This document shows, piece by piece, positions 61,440 to 64,000 of a stretch of DNA of 64,000 bases; the first letter of the stretch is position 1; the number at the start of each line of letters is the position of its first letter. This DNA is from JAFGKK01 sp964521085 (GTDB lineage Bacteria > Chloroflexota > Anaerolineae > Anaerolineales > RBG-16-64-43). The notes beneath the pieces are model-generated. The model made no database searches and had not been told where the DNA came from. It worked only from the letters and a program-made list of their open reading frames with translations. The stretch spans positions 1-64,000 of the forward strand of contig CAZFPL010000010.1 of assembly GCA_964521085.1 (NCBI GenBank), given 5' to 3'. The position numbers and the translations under genes were made by a program.

Positions 61440-61757
61440 ATGGGAAAACAACACAAGCCGGCCTTTCCCGGCGGGAACGCACCCGGCATGATGGCGCAAC
61501 TCGCGCGGCTGCAAGAGGAAATGCAGCGCGCCCAGCGCGAACTGGAGGAGGAAACAGTCACCGCAACCTCCGGCGGCGGAGCGGTCACGATCGTGATGAC
61601 CGGCGGGCAACAGGTCCGTTCCGTGAAGGTCGCGGCGGAAGTTCTGCAGCAGGCCGACCCCGACCTGTTGGGGGATATGCTGACGGCCGCATTCAACCAA
61701 GCCGTGAAGGCTTCCAAAGATCTTGCCCAGCAGAAACTCGGGCCCCTCATGCCGTGA
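61440..61757 (+). CDS. YbaB/EbfC family nucleoid-associated protein
   Basis: 105 residues: a helical N-terminus MMAQLARLQEEMQRAQREL and the beta-hairpin core VTATSGGGAVTIVMTGGQQVRSVKVA. It binds DNA and sits, as in many bacteria, between dnaX and recR. AAGGAG precedes the ATG. It overlaps recR by 4 bp. Confidence 0.93.
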   Translation: MGKQHKPAFPGGNAPGMMAQLARLQEEMQRAQRELEEETVTATSGGGAVTIVMTGGQQVRSVKVAAEVLQQADPDLLGDMLTAAFNQAVKASKDLAQQKLGPLMP

Positions 61758-62359
61758 CCCTTCCCAAACCCGTATTTCGTTTGATTGAGCAGTTCCAACG
61801 CCTGCCCGGCATAGGTCCCAAGACGGCCTCGCGCCTGGTCTACCATCTGTTGCGCGTCCCGGAAGAACAGGCGCACACCTTGGGCGAAGCGCTGCTCGAA
61901 CTGCGGGAGCAGACCCGCTTTTGCTCGACGTGCTTCAATATCACCGACACCGCCACCGATCCGTGCGCGGTCTGCCGCGACGAACGCCGAGACGGGTCGA
62001 TTTTGTGTGTGGTGGAAGCGCCGCTGGACGTGCAAGCGATCGAGCGCGCCCAGGGATTCAAAGGCCGCTATCACGTGTTGCACGGCGCCATTTCGCCGGT
62101 GGAGGGAATCGGGCCGGAAAACCTCAAGATCGGCGAGCTGGTCGCGCGCGTCCGCGCCGGCGGCGTGCAGGAGGTGATCCTGGCCACCAATCCCTCGATG
62201 GAGGGCGAGGCCACGGCGATGTACATCCACCGGCAGCTGCAGGGCCTTCCGGTAAAGGTGACCCGCCTGGCGCGCGGCCTTCCGGTCGGCGGCGATTTGG
62301 AATACGCCGATGACACCACGCTGGCCAAAGCACTCGAAGGCCGGAGTGCGATGCCATGA
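61754..62359 (+). CDS. recR: Recombination protein RecR
   Basis: 201 residues: helix-hairpin-helix LPGIGPKTASRL, zinc finger Cys57, Cys60, Cys71, Cys74, and a Toprim domain with VVEAPLDVQAIER and EATAMYIHRQL. It acts with RecF/RecO in loading RecA at gaps. GTG start overlapping ybaB (GTGA). No terminator is seen before the cysK promoter. Confidence 0.96.
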   Translation: MTLPKPVFRLIEQFQRLPGIGPKTASRLVYHLLRVPEEQAHTLGEALLELREQTRFCSTCFNITDTATDPCAVCRDERRDGSILCVVEAPLDVQAIERAQGFKGRYHVLHGAISPVEGIGPENLKIGELVARVRAGGVQEVILATNPSMEGEATAMYIHRQLQGLPVKVTRLARGLPVGGDLEYADDTTLAKALEGRSAMP

Positions 62360-62402
62360 TGGATGGATGCGTTTCTACTCCATAAGCAATAATCCGTTTT
62401 CC

Positions 62403-62430
62403 TTGACTTTATTAATCGATCCCATATAAT
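62403..62430 (+). promoter_or_regulatory. Promoter of the cysK leader
   Basis: TTGACT (62403-62408), 16-bp spacer, consensus TATAAT (62425-62430). Transcription would start near 62437, about 12 nt before the leader-peptide ATG. Confidence 0.85.
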
Positions 62431-62448
62431 GGGAGCAAGATCAGCCCT

Positions 62449-62520
62449 ATGAAAAACTTCACCGGTTCGGTCGCTTGCATGTGTATCTGTCTTGGCCAGG
62501 GACGGAGGTCTCTCGCTTAG
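62449..62520 (+). CDS. Cysteine-rich leader peptide for cysK attenuation
   Basis: A 23-codon frame starting MKNFTGSVA and continuing Cys-Met-Cys-Ile-Cys (codons at 62476-62490), then LGQGRRSLA and TAG. It is too short for the usual gene tracks. Three Cys in five codons in a gene-free leader directly before cysteine synthase is what a cysteine-sensing leader peptide should look like. If charged Cys-tRNA is scarce, the ribosome should stall at 62476-62490. The ribosome site is weak because the ATG is only about 12 nt from the expected transcription start. Not homologous to a known protein as far as I can see. Confidence is limited by being a single genome. Confidence 0.7.
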   Translation: MKNFTGSVACMCICLGQGRRSLA

Positions 62521-62601
62521 GCTTTTGCACGCGTGGAACCGGGCACCATTCGATAGGCGAAGGCAACCGTCTCCTGGATTATGAGAGGCGGTTTGTTTTT
62601 T
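62449..62601 (+). promoter_or_regulatory. Transcription attenuator of cysK-cysE (antiterminator/terminator pair)
   Basis: Two exclusive helices are visible. Terminator: 62565-62573 with 62585-62593 (9 pairs, one GU), followed by a T-rich run to 62601. Antiterminator: 62496-62505 with 62567-62577, ten Watson-Crick pairs with one bulged T; it uses the left terminator arm. 62496-62505 lies in the leader-peptide frame just after the Cys codons. A ribosome stalled at the first Cys leaves it free and the antiterminator can form; a ribosome that reaches the stop at 62518 covers it and the terminator forms. A further helix 62462-62468 with 62536-62542 is possible. Confidence 0.7.
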
Positions 62602-62657
62602 AACCCCTCCTCCCACCCTCTCCCCACATTGGGGAGGGGACAGGGGAGGGGCAGGAA
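62602..62657. repeat. GC-rich inverted repeat (hairpin element, copy 3)
   Basis: C-rich arm (from 62603) and G-rich arm (to about 62651) form a strong hairpin between the attenuator terminator and the cysK ribosome site, the same position as in front of metH. Confidence 0.7.
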
Positions 62658-62665
62658 AGGGAAAT

Positions 62666-63598
62666 ATGAAAATCGCAAATTCGGTTACGGACTTGGTTGG
62701 AAATACACCCCTTGTGAGGATCCACCGGCTGGCCGCGGGAGCGAAGGCGGAAGTGGCCGCCAAACTGGAGTTCTACAATCCGGCGCATTCCGTAAAGGAC
62801 CGCATCGGCGTCGCGATGATCGACGCCGCCGAGAAAGCGGGCAGGATCAAACCGGACACGATCGTCCTCGAGCCGACCAGCGGGAACACCGGAATCGCGC
62901 TGGCGATGGTATGCGCCGCGCGCGGGTACCGCTGCGCCCTGACGATGCCGGAGACGATGAGCCGCGAACGGAGGATGCTCCTGCGCGCGTATGGCGCCGA
63001 CCTGATCCTGACCCCCGGCAGCGAGGGCATGGCCGGGGCGATCCGCAAGGCCGAGGAACTGGCGAAAGCCGACCCGCGCTACTTCATCCCGCAGCAGTTC
63101 GAAAATCCCGCCAATCCGGAAATCCACCGCCGCACGACGGCCGAGGAGATCTGGCGCGATACCGACGGCAAGGTGGATATTCTCGTCGCAGGGGTGGGCA
63201 CCGGCGGGACGATCACCGGCGTGGGCGAAGCTCTCAAGGCGCACAATTCAACCGTCCGGATCGTGGCGGTCGAGCCCGACGCGTCCCCGGTGCTTTCCGG
63301 CGGAAACAAGGGGCCGCATCCGCTTCAGGGAATCGGAGCCGGATTCGTTCCGGCCGTTCTCAACACGAAAATCTACGACGAGGTCATCCGTGTCACCGGC
63401 GAGGACGCCTTTGCCACCGCCCGCCGGGCAGCGCGCGAGGAGGGCTTGCTGGTGGGAATCTCCTCCGGAGCGGCGTTGTGGGCCGCGCTGCAGGTGGCGG
63501 AACGCGCGGAGAATGCCGGAAAGCTGATCGTGGTGATCATCCCGTCGTTCGGCGAACGCTATCTGAGCACACCGCTGTTCTCGGATTTGGCGGAGTGA
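62666..63598 (+). CDS. cysK: Cysteine synthase (O-acetylserine sulfhydrylase)
   Basis: 310 residues. PLP enzyme that makes cysteine from O-acetylserine and sulfide. PLP Lys44 in SVKDRIG, the substrate loop TSGNTG (71-76), phosphate-binding GTGGT and the C-terminal SSGAALWAAL with the Ser that binds PLP N1. Length and sequence are those of CysK/CysM; the full TSGNTG supports an OAS enzyme. GGGAAAT region precedes the ATG. Expression is expected to depend on the leader described upstream. Confidence 0.95.
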   Translation: MKIANSVTDLVGNTPLVRIHRLAAGAKAEVAAKLEFYNPAHSVKDRIGVAMIDAAEKAGRIKPDTIVLEPTSGNTGIALAMVCAARGYRCALTMPETMSRERRMLLRAYGADLILTPGSEGMAGAIRKAEELAKADPRYFIPQQFENPANPEIHRRTTAEEIWRDTDGKVDILVAGVGTGGTITGVGEALKAHNSTVRIVAVEPDASPVLSGGNKGPHPLQGIGAGFVPAVLNTKIYDEVIRVTGEDAFATARRAAREEGLLVGISSGAALWAALQVAERAENAGKLIVVIIPSFGERYLSTPLFSDLAE

Positions 63599-63601
63599 TG
63601 A

Positions 63602-63770
63602 TGCGACCATCGACGGTCGACTATCGACCATCGAAAAGCTGCCCATAGACGTTGGACGATGGACCACGGCCGGTCCTGGCAGTTGTGGTGTTGCTCGCCT
63701 ATTTACCAAAAACCAATGGAGAAAAACCATCGGCGATGGTCCATGGTCTATGGTCGACCGTTCTCGATCT
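63602..63770. repeat. Inverted repeat array of short gaccatcgac/atggtcgac words
   Basis: On the left, gaccatcgacggtcgactatcgaccatcg-like words recur (about 63604-63632 and 63645-63665); on the right, complementary atggtccatggtctatggtcgacc words (about 63735-63760). They face each other between cysK and cysE and form a large imperfect hairpin. Confidence 0.7.
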
Positions 63771-63802
63771 TGAAGTGCACAAACAATATTTTAGGAGCAG
63801 GC

Positions 63803-64000
63803 ATGTTAAAAACGATTCAACGTGATATCAAGTCCGTCTTCGCCCGCGATCCGGCCGCACGCAGCCTGCTGGAAGTGCTGACGTGCTACCCCGGCCTGCA
63901 CGCTGTGTGGGGTCACCGGGTCGCGCATTGGTTTTGGATCCATGGTTTTAAATTGATCGGCCGGATCATCTCGCAGGTCGTGCGCGGTTTTACGGGGATC
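63803..64000 (+). CDS. cysE: Serine O-acetyltransferase, N-terminal part (3' truncated by window)
   Basis: The frame from ATG 63803 stays open to the window end (66 codons): MLKTIQRDIKSVFARDPAARS, LLEVLTCYPGLHAVWGHRVAHWFW and GFKLIGRIISQVVRGFTGI. The segment with YPGLHA, HRVAHW is typical of the N-terminal helical domain of CysE, which acetylates serine to O-acetylserine for CysK. The hexapeptide-repeat acetyltransferase domain is outside the window. AGGAG precedes the ATG. With cysK it forms the two-step cysteine pathway, likely under the same attenuator. Confidence 0.9.
   Translation, partial: MLKTIQRDIKSVFARDPAARSLLEVLTCYPGLHAVWGHRVAHWFWIHGFKLIGRIISQVVRGFTGI

Noticed and set aside
62437..62601. 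The cysK leader as a T-box riboswitch (TGGAACC at 62534-62540)
   Set aside because: The helices flanking the TGGNACC bulge in real T-boxes are not there, and no stem I core was found; the Cys-codon frame with a terminator/antiterminator pair explains the region better.
62431..62601. The cysK leader as 6S RNA or another free small RNA
   Set aside because: A rod with a central bubble can be partly drawn (cctat/atagg and ccggttc/gaaccgg), but the closing stem is poor and the Cys-rich frame would then be coincidence.

Overview
The window looks like chromosomal DNA of a Gram-positive-type (monoderm) member of the Chloroflexota, most likely an Anaerolineae-type bacterium. This is inferred from GC-rich coding sequence, lipoproteins and LysM proteins with TPT-rich linkers, a WD40 Ser/Thr kinase, an archaeal-like mevalonate gene set, an SAM-I riboswitch and many intergenic inverted repeats. 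There is no rRNA, phage, transposase or CRISPR array. Almost all of it is ordinary chromosome organised in short operons. The first and last genes are cut by the window edges.

Layout: (1) 1-4.5 kb: the end of a Thr/Lys/Pro repeat protein, then HMG-CoA reductase, HMG-CoA synthase, a DUF35 zinc-ribbon/OB protein and a thiolase, i.e. the entry into the mevalonate route. (2) 4.7-15 kb: LysM lipoprotein, PHP phosphoesterase, flippase-like membrane protein, secreted metallopeptidase, RidA, small membrane proteins, an SDR and a large COG1205-type helicase with an embedded HNH motif. (3) 15-22 kb: dispersed repeats, CPBP protease, a minus-strand group (LysM surface protein, YbaK deacylase, MFS, methyltransferase), a K+ channel and an Rrf2 regulator. 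(4) 22-32 kb: ugd with two M16 peptidases and acpS, a 14-WD40 kinase with an altered DFG motif, a DEAD-box RNA helicase. (5) 32-43 kb: LacI regulator, HAD and CDF proteins, then an SAM-I riboswitch over metH, followed by a LysE exporter, a methyltransferase and a homocysteine methyltransferase/methylene-THF reductase fusion. (6) 42.8-48 kb: a minus-strand sugar/polysaccharide operon. (7) 48-55 kb: ECF sigma factor, DUF4185 lipoprotein, internally duplicated lipoprotein, membrane proteins. (8) 55.9-64 kb: three tRNAs, PAP2 phosphatase, folD, NYN protein, LysM-LTD protein, dnaX-ybaB-recR, then cysK and the start of cysE.

The most interesting signal is in front of cysK. A strong promoter (62403-62430) is followed by a 23-codon open frame containing Cys-Met-Cys-Ile-Cys, then by two mutually exclusive RNA helices, one of which is an intrinsic terminator. 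This is the architecture of ribosome-mediated cysteine attenuation of the cysK-cysE operon. The SAM-I riboswitch over metH gives the window two independent sulfur-amino-acid sensing RNA leaders. All coordinates and pairings were read by eye; family assignments rest on motif recognition without database searches.
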